Positions 8,101-18,800 of a stretch of 32,702 nucleotides of DNA are shown here, in pieces. Below the pieces are notes generated by a model. It saw nothing but the letters and a program-made list of their open reading frames with translations, was not told the DNA's origin and made no database searches. The first letter of the stretch is position 1. Each line of letters begins with the position of its first letter. The translations under genes were made by a program, and so were the position numbers. Origin of the DNA: a virus; IMG/VR virus record IMGVR_UViG_3300009504_000021, positions 1 to 32,702 of that record; one strand, given 5' to 3'.

Positions 8101-9359
8101 GCCCTATCCATATCATCAAAATGGTTGATTATTATTTCATATATCTCAGTAATCTGACAATAGATGGAAGTATCCTCTTTCTTCCCCCGTATTGCTATGT
8201 AAACATCTTGACCCTTATAATCTTCTAAACTTAAAGTGACACACCCTCTAAAATCCTCTGCAACCTTAAATGTAGATCCATTATGGTTCATGCCACTATA
8301 TGTTAAATTCTGTTCTACACCCTTGACAGTAAGTTTTGAATAGCCATCTAATGTGGGATCTTGATCTGTTGTGGATATGTACAAATTAAATTCATTCTCT
8401 ATATCAGAAAACTTGTTTAAGAACTTGCCAACCATAGCAATTTCTACAGCAAACCTACTGTCTGGGATATGCACTTTAGGAGTGCAAAGCCACATGTCAA
8501 ATTCTTCTTCAACTGTTGTTTCAGCCAACAGCTTTCCACCCTTCACCATTCCTTTTATCTGTGATACTAAGTATGGTCTTACCGGTTGCAAGCAAACCCA
8601 TTCTGTGAAGTTCAGACTATGGTATAACCAGTCCTCATCCCAATCTCTGGATGCAGTTAGCCTGAGGGCAAAGTATGTGTTAGTATTGCCAGGGATGACA
8701 AAGAAGACATCAGCCTCCTCCCACTCTTCCCATTCTTCAGGGGATGTGTCAGTATCCCAATCCCAAGATTGTGCGGATATTTGCAGTATGGGATTCAATG
8801 GAGCTTCATGGAATGTCTTCTCTATGCCCCACAGTTTGCCCTGCAACCAGTCAGCATCAGTAGACCCTTCCACGTTCTTCCAGCTTATATCAACAATGAC
8901 ATTCCTTGTCCCGTCATATTCAAAAGGATAGTCGAAATCTATCTTTATCTCTCTTTCTAAAAATTCGTAAGAGTCATCAATGTCTGGTGATTCCTCGAAA
9001 TCCCTGTCATATACGATGTCCCACCATTCCATCTGTGACAGAAGACCATACTCCCCTTCAAAATCCTCTAACTCCGTATGCACTAACCGCACAAGAAGGT
9101 TTGGCAGCTTATTGTTCCCTGTAGTATCCAAGTCTTTCCAACTCAAATATAGGCAATCTATGTTAGAAGGGTATTCGGGGAGATCATCTCTCCTGAGCAG
9201 GACTTGATGGCGAATCATCCTTGCCCCACCAGACGTGCTACCTGTAGCCAATACCTCAACCTGTGAGTAATCGGCATTGTCCTTCCAGGTATCCTCAATG
9301 GTTTCTATCTGATGCCCACAAGAATCCTCACGAAAATTATAATGGTTAATAATAGACAA
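5109..9359 (-). CDS. Large tail-tip / hub protein (1416 aa)
   Basis: This is the largest protein after the tape measure. The N-terminal ~400 residues are acidic, Trp-rich, beta-type sequence, including an EEWEEWEEADVFFVI stretch and several jelly-roll-like strands. Residues about 416-476 hold four short imperfect repeats (HDFTVAYN, KDFLISYD, QDLQVAYD, SDLIVKYH). Residues about 520-760 (TDISISANTGDFCYAISF; EGRTLQCLLDAPYGFFF; SELCEHFELMMIPHPNGD) look like a tail hub domain of the kind seen in Tal/gp27-like proteins. The C-terminal third is again beta-rich. No peptidase or hydrolase motif is evident. The start is TTG, directly after the TAA of the upstream gene, with AGGTGA ahead. Position and size indicate the central tail-tip protein. 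Confidence 0.6.
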   Translation of the reverse strand: MSIINHYNFREDSCGHQIETIEDTWKDNADYSQVEVLATGSTSGGARMIRHQVLLRRDDLPEYPSNIDCLYLSWKDLDTTGNNKLPNLLVRLVHTELEDFEGEYGLLSQMEWWDIVYDRDFEESPDIDDSYEFLEREIKIDFDYPFEYDGTRNVIVDISWKNVEGSTDADWLQGKLWGIEKTFHEAPLNPILQISAQSWDWDTDTSPEEWEEWEEADVFFVIPGNTNTYFALRLTASRDWDEDWLYHSLNFTEWVCLQPVRPYLVSQIKGMVKGGKLLAETTVEEEFDMWLCTPKVHIPDSRFAVEIAMVGKFLNKFSDIENEFNLYISTTDQDPTLDGYSKLTVKGVEQNLTYSGMNHNGSTFKVAEDFRGCVTLSLEDYKGQDVYIAIRGKKEDTSIYCQITEIYEIIINHFDDMDRAKIHDFTVAYNTTTKRIIKDFLISYDVKTYSIQDLQVAYDILSTSQRRFSDLIVKYHLIDSSSFDGGIIVVDDSNKVDFKLITIKQPHTTYYHGTADITDISISANTGDFCYAISFTTRSSFFYEDIYKPYIDKDGIKKKTFIRLTVAGIEYDIIIESCSINYSFAQKVWTFEGRTLQCLLDAPYGFFFKYVHPKMPDSNKISIEGYMRSVWSHASLFVRYFADLIIGDIPYNEIPYSQLEVWRKSYIDILSELCEHFELMMIPHPNGDIEITRKYEWIGVREPLSLDNASNIKDSDVSPGFPEASHVLSNLHPLEILSVQENQAEGWNRIKIVGEKDKLEGNMTITVKDTTPSQELYPGSNITLEVFSSTSNKGRLWCNVGKFSIDPLVRNQPIELGIKFIVDEEARSIDNQTFSVQFPVINPPVLESPFGMTVYCIDNLRYYKIATYESSNNTFSIIGEFPHENSFLRISYWAKYFTDQAWLAPLFETNDCIIRGQTMFAETDIRLNITWAAVKMDIYLEDTSIPAQNGQYLHGRAYSNVVFPYRYLVSIFADKGIIEESSINIHEANEDPGIPMKEREDTTTEWRPTLKVIDDKGYKSYIEFIYTPPDYEEDFTNETIDLPQEDVVSCMYGDAIVSANIALTEPEDWKNIALAAYVLKDHTVRLPGGNRGRSFVPVYLASTHPKEFWGGIRGIVCKEPEGSSNDGGATSIHGGVREEQVIEQPPEVTRSLVEISRLPSSISSESIRQVSGSYWNRKVSRLLCGNEENEPVRYRYFYRYNCPIPVYDDGKNYPAIANVNFHHIKGNESAASTSVRVTSQLPSLGMSIIVDPEPVEVIEYYVVGEDYNVLNRNRVTSTTIMYLHRRITKHVYVQFDKVVSEPEVKLCIGDWDCDVTVRHTHGSVSTGIRSNLPTRLTSNDSHFNPGVENGRIICSGDTEEGFEAKSTYRYSITYGGGRDYLLSFAVIVKGVPVAFGSNTFKDSIDTLGRDYGWIPI

Positions 9360-10394
9360 TTATTCACCTACTGTGGTTACAACAAATGTTACCCCATGAA
9401 ACGCCACAGAATCCTTTTTAACGAACTGTCTCAACCAGACAGGGTATATAGTACCCTTTGTCTTAAATGTTATTGTATGCCCCTCTAACGCTGCCTCTGT
9501 GTTGTACCATGATGAAGAAGGTATCTCAAAGTATGGATGCCCTACATGTGGATTGTCAACTGTGATGTCATCCCCGAAGTTAGCATACTCTACAACCCCT
9601 AAGACACTACCACCTGTCTGAGATATTTTAATATCACCAGATTCATTCAGTACCTCTATTTCCCATTCAGCATCTATTGTTCCCGTATTGTTTACTTCAG
9701 GATATTGTGCTAAACCCCATCCTACCGGATTCACTAAATCGTAAGCATCTGACTCTAATGTTCCAATGTCAACACAAGATGCTACCATCGTGTTGTCAGG
9801 ATCGGTAAAACTTTTTCTGACAGTGCCACCACTGACCGCATTCACTAACCCTGAAAGGATGTAACCTCCACTTGTTGAGTTGTATGCAGCACTCGTAGCC
9901 GTAACTATTTCAAAGTATGGGCTTAAATAACCAAACTCTCCCAGCTCCCCGATGAAGATAATATCATCATCATGGAAGCCCCCCTCTTCCCTGGTATTCA
10001 CAAATATCTGTTCGCTACTTCCACCTGACAAAGATGAGGCAAGAACCCCACTACCATGCCATGAGTACCCCCCTGACAAAGAACCACCACCAGCAGCGAT
10101 AATGTCAGCCTGTGTGTCTGTTGTAGTGCCATCGCCAATATATATAATGTCATCATTGTTAGGTTGCATCTTGACGAAAGCAATTGTATTTCTCAGCTTG
10201 TCAGGATTCTGCAAATAATAATGACCGAAGATTTTTCTCATTCTTACTAAGTCTTCTGCTGACCTGTCATCTTCTGTCACGCTTGGAAATACATTGTCTA
10301 TCGCCCCATTGCTTATCTGTAAGTAGTTTACAGATATACTCCCCCCATTGTTGGAAGTGTCATTGTTTGTAGAAGCTCTATAATATTTAATCAT
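9360..10394 (-). CDS. Tail-tip-associated structural protein
   Basis: The protein has 344 residues. It opens with MIKYYRASTNNDTSNNGGSI, then VFPSVTEDDRSAEDLVRMRK, a start I associate with phage minor structural proteins lying between the tape measure and the hub. The rest is Gly/Ser/Thr-rich beta sequence with Ig-like character (WEIEVLNESGDIKIS; HTITFKTKGTIYPVWL). No enzyme motif is visible. The ATG has AAGGAG about 10 nt ahead. The stop is followed immediately by the TTG of the large hub gene, so the two products are likely made in linked amounts. A distal-tail or baseplate-wing role is inferred. Confidence 0.55.
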   Translation of the reverse strand: MIKYYRASTNNDTSNNGGSISVNYLQISNGAIDNVFPSVTEDDRSAEDLVRMRKIFGHYYLQNPDKLRNTIAFVKMQPNNDDIIYIGDGTTTDTQADIIAAGGGSLSGGYSWHGSGVLASSLSGGSSEQIFVNTREEGGFHDDDIIFIGELGEFGYLSPYFEIVTATSAAYNSTSGGYILSGLVNAVSGGTVRKSFTDPDNTMVASCVDIGTLESDAYDLVNPVGWGLAQYPEVNNTGTIDAEWEIEVLNESGDIKISQTGGSVLGVVEYANFGDDITVDNPHVGHPYFEIPSSSWYNTEAALEGHTITFKTKGTIYPVWLRQFVKKDSVAFHGVTFVVTTVGE

Positions 10395-10414
10395 CTATGA
10401 AAATCTCCTTGCTA

Positions 10415-10825
10415 TCAACATGAACAACTTGTAACTATCATCCTAACAGACAGCTTGCACCAATGGTCATTGCCAACAGCATTCCTACTCACAGGAACAT
10501 AAACAACCGCTGGCATATCGTCTTCAGAATAGAACAGGCATTGATAACTACTCCCATAATACTCAAAGACAAAACCAGCATGTGAAGCCACACTCTCACT
10601 ATATGCTTTCAACTCCTTTGCTGTGCTGATCTTCTGCCAACCACTATCATCGTCTGACTCTAAGATTATAAGCTCTCCTATGTAAGCCTCTGGCTTTCTG
10701 TTCCTGTATAATATGGGAACACCCCATACGCTCCTGGTAACTTCATTAATATCCCTTGAATATTCATGCTCATTTCTCCAGTATATGTGATTGTCTAATG
10801 TGGTACTGTTAATTATGATGGACAT
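10415..10825 (-). CDS. Small protein after the glycosyltransferase, unknown
   Basis: The protein has 136 residues and an unrecognised, probably mixed alpha/beta fold, with a Cys-rich end (MIVTSCSC). I placed the start at ATG 10825 because AGGAG lies exactly 7 nt ahead. A longer reading from TTG at 10849 is open but has no ribosome site. The gene overlaps the last 17 nt of the glycosyltransferase. Position between tape measure and hub is where a distal tail (Dit) protein is often found, but I see no sequence support for that name. Confidence 0.55.
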   Translation of the reverse strand: MSIIINSTTLDNHIYWRNEHEYSRDINEVTRSVWGVPILYRNRKPEAYIGELIILESDDDSGWQKISTAKELKAYSESVASHAGFVFEYYGSSYQCLFYSEDDMPAVVYVPVSRNAVGNDHWCKLSVRMIVTSCSC

Positions 10826-12869
10826 AGTTGAACTCCTCACAGTAATCAAAGCCTAACTGGTATTTGACATTGTACTCTGTATCCCTGTCATCTATTTCCA
10901 ATACATACTCATAGTCTGAAACCTTAAACTTGATCCTACCGTACAAGTTGAGCTTGAGTATCCTGTCCAAAACTTCTATTGCTGTGATGGTAAAGACAAC
11001 TGGTCTGTCTATCAATACACTCGGATTTGTCATAACCCCCCTGTATGGTTCATGCTCACATAGCATAGACTGTGACATTAATGATTCCATCATATAAGCA
11101 TGTGAAATTTCATCGCTTTCACAAGTATATATTTTAATCTTAGAGACTTCCTTGTTTAACCTTATAACCTTTGTCCCGTAATCCATTCTAAACTTTTTCA
11201 GTGCATCAGCCCATTCCTTGCCGTAATTGCCCTCGCTTAAATGTTTAATCCCTATAGGACAAACCCCAACTTTATAACCCTTCCTGTTCGCATCTATCCC
11301 AAAAGCAATGTCATAGAAGTGGAACTTGTTATAAGCCTTCCAAGGAATATCCCTTGCTACATCCCCCCTCATCGCAACAAAACAACCATCAAATGTTAGA
11401 ATGTCCTTGTCTACCCCATAGTTTGTGAAAGAGAATTTCCCATTCTTTAATGGATGTGCTACACAGCCCCCTGAAATTAGCCCATTCAACTCAGGCGACC
11501 ACATGCCATGCATGGGATTAAACAGAGTGCTACCACAGGCAGCCACAATGTCATACTTTTTCAGCCCATCCACCACTTTATGTAACCAGTTTTTATCAAT
11601 TATCTCTATGTCATCATGTGCAAATATAAAGATGTCTACATCTTTATTGTTCCCTGTTACAGTATTAAAAACATCAGCCAGGCTGTGTTCCCCATTGTTC
11701 AAAGACATTATGACATTTATATCATAGAATACAGAGTTCTTCAAAACGTTGTCCTTTATCTTCTGTAATGATTCTTTTGTCCTACTCGAAGTGCAATACA
11801 ATATCTTTTTCTTGCTATTGTCTAACCCTGTATTTACTGTGTACTGATTCTTTTTCTTGTTACTCTTTATCATGCCGTAGTAAGTTTGATAATAATGATT
11901 TAACCCTTCATTATGTAAGTTGTAGTTTTCTTTGACTACCTCATGCAACTCAAAACCTGCATTCAACCTGGCTTGCTTATTGTCTATCAAATAACATAGA
12001 GCATCTTTCCATTCTTTATTCCCATCAGCTATGATTAAATTTGAGGCAAGTTTAGACTTCGTGTACGGAACAATAGGTGACGCCACTACCGGACATCCTA
12101 TCGCCCCAAACTCTGTAGGCTTCAATTCTGACTTGCAATGATTAAACATACTGTCAATAGCAGGACAAATCCCAATATCTATGTTAGTTTGGCTCAATGT
12201 CTTGTAGTACCCATGCATGTCATTATTGAATGGCACAAAGTCTACACAGTTAAGCCCTTTGAATGCAGTAGGGCAATCACCAAAGAATATTATCCTGACT
12301 CTCCCCTTGTACTGACTGAGTATTTCAAGCAACGCTTCCTGTGCTGGCATAATGTCAACATCCCTTCTTCTGAAGTCTAAAGTCCATGCAATTCTTACTA
12401 TGCCATCAACAGACTTTCTTCCAAAAGGTAAAGCGTTAATGTTCAGGTAATTAGGTATAACATGTATCTTGTTTCGAGGAAAGCCCGTCTGTTGGGTAAT
12501 TACATCAGCCAGGAAATCCGTTGTCGTTGTCATGTAGTCACACCTGCTCATGAACAGTTTGTATTCATTTAGCATTGACTCATGTTTATCTTTACACTTA
12601 TCACCTTCAATGTTCAGGTATTCGGGAAGATGCCAAATAGAATCATCTAAATCCATGACATGGACTTGATCACCATCTAACTTGTATAGGTCTTCCAGAA
12701 GACAACTCTTCTGCCAAACCACCAAATCAGATAAAGGGGAATGAATGTAATTGGTATCATAGCACTTAATATAGCCGCAATTATTTAGCTCATTCCTGAC
12801 CTGTGCTATCCTGAGAAACCCCGCCCCATGAGGAATTGTCTCATAAAAACTTACTAATAACTTTTCCAT
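10809..12869 (-). CDS. Two-domain glycosyltransferase (GT-B plus GT-A)
   Basis: The protein has 686 residues. Residues 1-335 resemble GT4-type GT-B enzymes: VMDLDDSIWHLP at 71-82, VIPNYLN at 137, a Rossmann-like second half (RVRIIFFGDCP at 190-200) and the nucleotide-sugar region KSELKPTEFGAIGCPVVASP at 246-265. Residues about 354-565 resemble GT2-type GT-A enzymes: FIFAHDDIEIIDKNWLHKVV with an acidic metal-site pair at 419-420, then FDGCFVAMRGDV and FHFYDIAFGIDANRKGYKVG. The last ~110 residues are unassigned. No membrane segment or signal peptide is visible. It likely transfers two sugars in sequence onto a virion or cell target. The ATG has AAGGAG 10 nt upstream and follows the tape measure gene by 18 nt. 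The substrate cannot be read from sequence. Confidence 0.8.
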   Translation of the reverse strand: MEKLLVSFYETIPHGAGFLRIAQVRNELNNCGYIKCYDTNYIHSPLSDLVVWQKSCLLEDLYKLDGDQVHVMDLDDSIWHLPEYLNIEGDKCKDKHESMLNEYKLFMSRCDYMTTTTDFLADVITQQTGFPRNKIHVIPNYLNINALPFGRKSVDGIVRIAWTLDFRRRDVDIMPAQEALLEILSQYKGRVRIIFFGDCPTAFKGLNCVDFVPFNNDMHGYYKTLSQTNIDIGICPAIDSMFNHCKSELKPTEFGAIGCPVVASPIVPYTKSKLASNLIIADGNKEWKDALCYLIDNKQARLNAGFELHEVVKENYNLHNEGLNHYYQTYYGMIKSNKKKNQYTVNTGLDNSKKKILYCTSSRTKESLQKIKDNVLKNSVFYDINVIMSLNNGEHSLADVFNTVTGNNKDVDIFIFAHDDIEIIDKNWLHKVVDGLKKYDIVAACGSTLFNPMHGMWSPELNGLISGGCVAHPLKNGKFSFTNYGVDKDILTFDGCFVAMRGDVARDIPWKAYNKFHFYDIAFGIDANRKGYKVGVCPIGIKHLSEGNYGKEWADALKKFRMDYGTKVIRLNKEVSKIKIYTCESDEISHAYMMESLMSQSMLCEHEPYRGVMTNPSVLIDRPVVFTITAIEVLDRILKLNLYGRIKFKVSDYEYVLEIDDRDTEYNVKYQLGFDYCEEFNYVHHN
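10833..10837 (-). promoter_or_regulatory. Ribosome binding site deciding the 10825 start
   Basis: The minus strand reads AGGAG, then 7 nt, then ATG. It lies inside the 3' end of the glycosyltransferase gene and selects the shorter of two open starts. Confidence 0.7.
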
Positions 12870-12887
12870 CCCAAACTATCTCCTTCA

Positions 12888-15800
12888 CTAAAATTTACGT
12901 GTTTTATTTCTATTTTTCATTGCTCTTATTAACTTACTTGCAACTTCCCCATCAGAATACATCCTATATTCTGTTCCATCAAGATAAATATTCACAGGTC
13001 TGTGGTCTGAACCCATCTGGAAAGAACCTTTGTCAGCAACCCCACCAGTAGCAAATTGTGGTATCTGGTTAGGCTGAGGGACAAATCTTGACATGACTTT
13101 ATCAAATCCACTTATCAACCTATTAATTGTAGTAGGCTGATAGTCTGTCATGCCCTGTACTGAGACACTGTTTGCCCCCCCCCCATTGGTAAACCCTCCA
13201 CCTGGCATTGTGCTTGCAGTAGCACCACCACCGGATTGCATCTCTGAATTGTAAGATCTCAATGCGGATACAGCATTTTGTATCCCTTTTGAAATTGACT
13301 CCCATAATTGAATCTGTGAGTTCAAGAGAGCATTGGCACTTTCCATGACAGACACATATTCCTCGCCTTCATCATTCGCACCAGACATCCCCCTCTGTAA
13401 TCCTATAGCAGATTCACCCGCATCGCTAAGGGCAGATACCATCTCTTTTGGAAGGTTTACCATGCTTGCTAAATGTAGCTCAATCTTACCGAATATCTCA
13501 CCCATGTTGAATAAAATATCCTCCTGGGCTTTCATGCTTGCCCTTGCCTGTTGCAATAAATTACTATACCCTTCTACACTATCACTGATTCCACTCCACT
13601 CTTTATCAATGTCCTGGAGATCCATCTTCTGGTTATAGAATGACCTCGTGGAAGCAGCATCAGCCAATTCTATCTCTTTGTTCAGAGCAGCCGTCTCTCT
13701 GACAATGGCTTCCCTCAGTTGTAACTGATCCTCTACATACTTTACTATTTGCTCTGCTGTCATTCCCTCGGTATTGATGTTCTCCAAAGAATTTTTACTG
13801 TACCTTGCTTGCAAATCGTATAGAGCAGTGATCCGCTCCTGGAACTTAACTTTATCTTGCTGGTGTTTCACATCCTCTTGTCTACTGTCTTGTTCCCGTC
13901 TTAACCTTGCCATGTCCTGTTCGTATCTTTTCTCATCAATACGACCCTGTTCTCTCTGTCTCTGTAGATTGTTTATCCTCTGTTCTACACTTGACAGCAT
14001 CCTCCTTGATGAAAGCTCCGCATCGTTAGCCCTTCTTGTAGCATCGATTGAATCTTTCTTCCTGGCGTCAATTTGCCGTAATGTGGCAAGAGTCCGCCCT
14101 GCCTCTAATGCCTGTTTCTCAAAAGCCTTTGCCGTCTCAGTGCTAAGGGTACTTATTCCTGAAGCATGGTCTTGTAATGCACGAGTTGTCCGCTCTATCC
14201 TATCCAACAATAGTGACTCAGTTGTTAAATCCTTAAACAATTCTATGGAATCAGCCCCATACATGTCCACCAATCTGTCCGCAATCTGTCCTATTTGTAA
14301 ATCCATGCTCAAGAACCCTGATAATGATTCAGAGACTGACTGGTTTAAGAACGTAAACATATGCTCAAATCTTTCACTCAAAGACTTTGTTAAAAGTCCT
14401 GATTCACTTAATGTCTCTTTCTGCTGTTCTAATACAGGGATAAAAGAATGCCTGACCATCTCAGAAATATCTCTGACCATGTTCTTTTGACTTAACCCAA
14501 ACTCCTCAGATAGCTTTATTACAGTACCTACGCTCAGGCTCAGGCTTTGTAATTCCTTTCTCGAAACATTGGATATGTTTATAATCTCTTGATTGGTTGT
14601 GAATGGAAGCCCAAGCATTTCTTGTTGTACCTTGTCTAATGTACTAATTATCATGCTGTTTGCTTTCACAACATTCCCATACATAGCCAGTGCCACAGGC
14701 TGACCGCTGGCGATGGCATTTAACATCTGAACAGCCGTTGTCATACTATCCTGTAAGGTTGACTTCCTCTTATCTTCCTCTGCGTTTATCCTCTGTATCG
14801 TTGCTAAGTAACTCTCCGCACTCAGCTCCCCTTCTGTAAATAGATTACCTATCACAATAAGTGAAGCTCGTCTTTGCATGTCCATGCTCTCAGAAATTTC
14901 TGCCTGTTCTCGCAACTTGTCTATAATCTCTTGAGTAGCCCTGGCTTTGTCTAAATCCAATAATGTCTGTGCAAAGCTACTATCATTGTACCTCTCTTGT
15001 GCTTGTATCAGGTTAGCAAAGTTCTTTACCCTGTCTACATCAACATTGCCTCTCATGATCTGGACTTGAAGTATCTGGTACTCTCTGTCTACAACCTCTT
15101 GCAAAGCAACAGACATCTTGTTGGCATTCCCAATGTATTGATCAGCCATGTTTTGAATGTCTTGTTGCATCTCATCAGGTAATGAAGACAACTCCTTCAT
15201 TAGTCTTTGCAACCTTGCCGTCTCTTCGTTTATTAATCCTATTGACGCTGCGGAAGATACCGCACTACCCCTAATGTCTATCCCCACAAACCCAAGGATT
15301 GTCTTTGTCGCATTGCCTATCCCTTCTGCTACCTTCTCAAAAGGATAAACCAATAAGTTAGTATAGACTTTCAACCCATTAAAGAACCCTGATGTGTCAA
15401 TCCCCACCATCCTTGCAAGAGAATCTGATATTTTTAAGAAGCTCTCTGTTATCCCACCTATAACCCCACTGCGTTCAAACCTCTCGACTATATCATATAC
15501 CCCACTAAAATGTTCTTCAGCCCCCGAAGTTGACAAGATAGCTTGCACCTTGCCTAACTTAGTGATTTTATCCATGTACTCATCAGTGCCATCCGATACA
15601 TCCCTTAATGACCTTGCTATAGCGATATAAGAACCATGGATATTAAGTGATTCTAATTCATTGGAAAAAGCCCTTAGCCTTGTTGTATATTCTTTGTAAG
15701 ATATTTCTCCGTCTGATAGTAACTGATTCTGTTCCTTTAGCCTCTTGTTGGTTATGTCAGTGGCTGCCCTTAGATTGGAATAAGCCGTTGATGTACTCAT

Positions 15801-18800
15801 GATGGCTTTTTCTATCCCCAGCATGGCTTTTCCAACCTCATACAGAGAAAATACAATGGCAGAAATAGCCGCAAATTTTACGGCTAACAACACTAACGCC
15901 TTTGATATGCCAGCAATAGTTATGGTTAAATGTCTCATCCCTAAACTTAAAAATTTTAGGTTTAATATCTGCCCTTTTATAGTGCCTCCAAGTGCAATTT
16001 GTGAAAAGTTGAACAACTTAGTTGCTGTAGTACATGCAACTGTCCAATAACTTGTCAACTTTAACTGCACAACATTTGCAGCATTCGCTATGGTTTGTCG
16101 AATTGTCCCAGCCGTTGATAAGTGTATCAAAGTTAATAATTTACTCTTCAATGCCACAATCGTTTTCAATGCCGTCTCTGTATGGTACAACTTGACTACC
16201 CAATTCTTCAATGCAACGCCTACTAATATAGACAACGCTCCCCCTAATAACTTCAGTGATGTTGAGAATAGTTTCGTCTTCTCTTCTATCCTTGATATTG
16301 CATTTGCTACATCCACACCAAATTCTTTTATGCTCAGTATAGAAGGATACAGGTTAGCCTGGATTGCCGCTGCCATACTTGCCATAGCAGCAGTAAAGCT
16401 ATCCATCTGGACTACCCCTATCTCATAGGCAGTTGCAGATCCTATCAACTTCCTCTCCATCTCTTCTAACTGATCAACCTGACTTACTAATGCTGTCATT
16501 CCTTGTGCAACACGCTTATCCAGTGATGCGTAAACCTTGTCAACTGTTAGCCCAGCATCAGCCAATGTCCTCATTATCTGTACCAGAGAGTTTAACTTAG
16601 GATTTACATCTTCCGCACTAACGCCAAGGCTTTGCAACATAGCTGCAAACCTCCCTGTTGGAGCTAACAGTAAGCCTATTATCCCCCTCAAAGAAGTTCC
16701 AACCTGTGATGCCTGTATGCCAGCATTGCTCATCGTTGCCAATGCTGCGGATAAATCTTGAAACTCTATTCCCGCTGCATTTGATGTAGCCGCTGTATAA
16801 TTCAATTGTGTTGCTATATCTTTAAGCTCTAATTTACTATTTAGCAATGCTCCAGTAAGGGTGTTGGCTATATTAACCATTTCACTCGCATCCTTATTGA
16901 ATGCTACCATGATGGTTGTTGCAACCTTCGTGGCTTGTGATACATCCTCTAATGCGGCTCTCGCTAAAGATGATATGGAGTACACACTCTTAGATACTTG
17001 TTCCCCCTCAAGACCTGCCTTTGCTAATGCAACTGAAGCCTTAGCAATCTCGCTCTGTGCATAGCCGAAGTCTCTTGCCGCCCTGTTGATATTGCTTGAT
17101 AACTCAGATAATACATGCGAAGTCGCTCCTGTTATCGCCTTAAAGCTAATCATGCTGGTCATGAGGTCATTAAATTCTTGCAATGTGCTGTTGATGAATT
17201 GCCTCATCTGCCTGACAAGATAATATATACCACCACCCATGAATATGTATCTCATGATGTTGCTCATGCCAGCAAACTTAGATGTTGTGTGTTCTGCCGA
17301 TCTGCCTATATTATGAATGCTCCTTGACACCTGAACTGAAACAGGAACAATCTTCAGTAGGTTGCTATTGAACTTGGCTATTTCAGGCTCTGTTAGGTTA
17401 GCAACATTCCTCACCGCATCACCCAGACCCGTTATCTTAGATATAAAAGAATTAATCGCCCTCAACGATTCTGCATCATCAAATGTCTTAGGCATAATTT
17501 CTGAGACTTTTAATAAAGATGCGGATAGAATGTCAGTCTTTGACGAAAACTCAACAGTTACCCGGGATAATGCATTGATGTATTGCGATAAACTCACAAA
17601 CAATGCACTTAACTTCTCTATCCCAGGAATGGAAGCCTGAGAAAGGCTAATTAAAGCGTTCTTGGTCTCACCAATAACAGTAGAGAACATTTTCTTTTTG
17701 TCCGTCATGTTGTCAAATGCACTGCCTAAATCCCTTGAAAGACTTGTAATTAAATCTGCAAGCGTTGAGAAAGCATTGCTAATAGCATTGATGCCTGCAA
17801 CATTTTCAGGGCTAACCCCCTTTGCCAATACTTCAACAAACTTCTCTACCTGCTCTGTCGATGAGCTTATCGCCTTGTCAACACCTGATACATTATCCTT
17901 CGCCTGTTTAGCAAACTCTGATGTTGCACTAATGGCTTTCCCAACCTTCTCTACATATGTTCCTATTGCAGCTATCATCTTTGGATCACCAGTAAGCTCT
18001 GGCATCTCATTGCTCAGTCTCTTCATGGCAGAGATAAGAATGTCTGTATTTTCAGCAAGACCCGTCTGTGCCTGACTGAGGGCTGTCACTAATGCTGTAA
18101 TGGCATTGAAAGCCTGTGGCAAGGAGTCCATGCTGCCCTTTGTCTTCTCCGCAAACTCAGCAACAGCCACCCCCAAACTACTGAATATAGCCTGCAACCT
18201 ATCAACAGTCTCACCTGTCTTGGCGTTCTTCTGTATAATAGCCCGATTAGCATCGACTACCTTTGCAGATACTGTCTCTATTACTCCACCGAAGCTCTGA
18301 AACAAAGCCGCTAATCCCTTTATTGCAGAAGCTGACTGCTCCCCAAATGTCACGTTCATAGCGGCTGCAAAGGATTCAAGACTTCCTGTTATCAGGCTTA
18401 ATGTGTTTCTTATCTCTTCTGATCCTTGCAATCCTCTAAAATCTAATTTTGCAAGTAACGCCATAGCTTGTGCCGTAGCCCTGATAGCATCCCCCAGATT
18501 CTTCAAAGCCTCAGCGTCAGACTCAATCTTAGGCATGTGAGCAGCGAAATTGTTGAGAGCAACTAAAACCATAGCCATGTTGTCTGACAACTTCTTGGAT
18601 ACATTAGATAACGCATCTATAAACTTCGTCAATTCACCAATGGCAACCATACTGGATTTAGCATCATCAGTAAGGTTCTTGCCTAACTGGTTCAACGCAG
18701 TGGCTGTGTACCTCAATATCTTCTTGAGGATAGTACCCCTCTCACCAATACTATTGAAAGCTGATACCATCTTGTCTGATGCTGTTGATACAAAGGTTGC

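Noticed and set aside
13123-13305. Separate 60-residue gene overlapping the tape measure
   Set aside because: It is only the alternate frame around the G10 tract. It matters as the truncation frame, not as a gene.
13774-14490. Long plus-strand open frame (238 codons) opposite the tape measure gene
   Set aside because: It mirrors the coding frame of a well-supported gene, has Ser/Leu/Cys-rich composition typical of antisense reading, and no ribosome site or neighbours on that strand. The same applies to the other plus-strand frames across the window.
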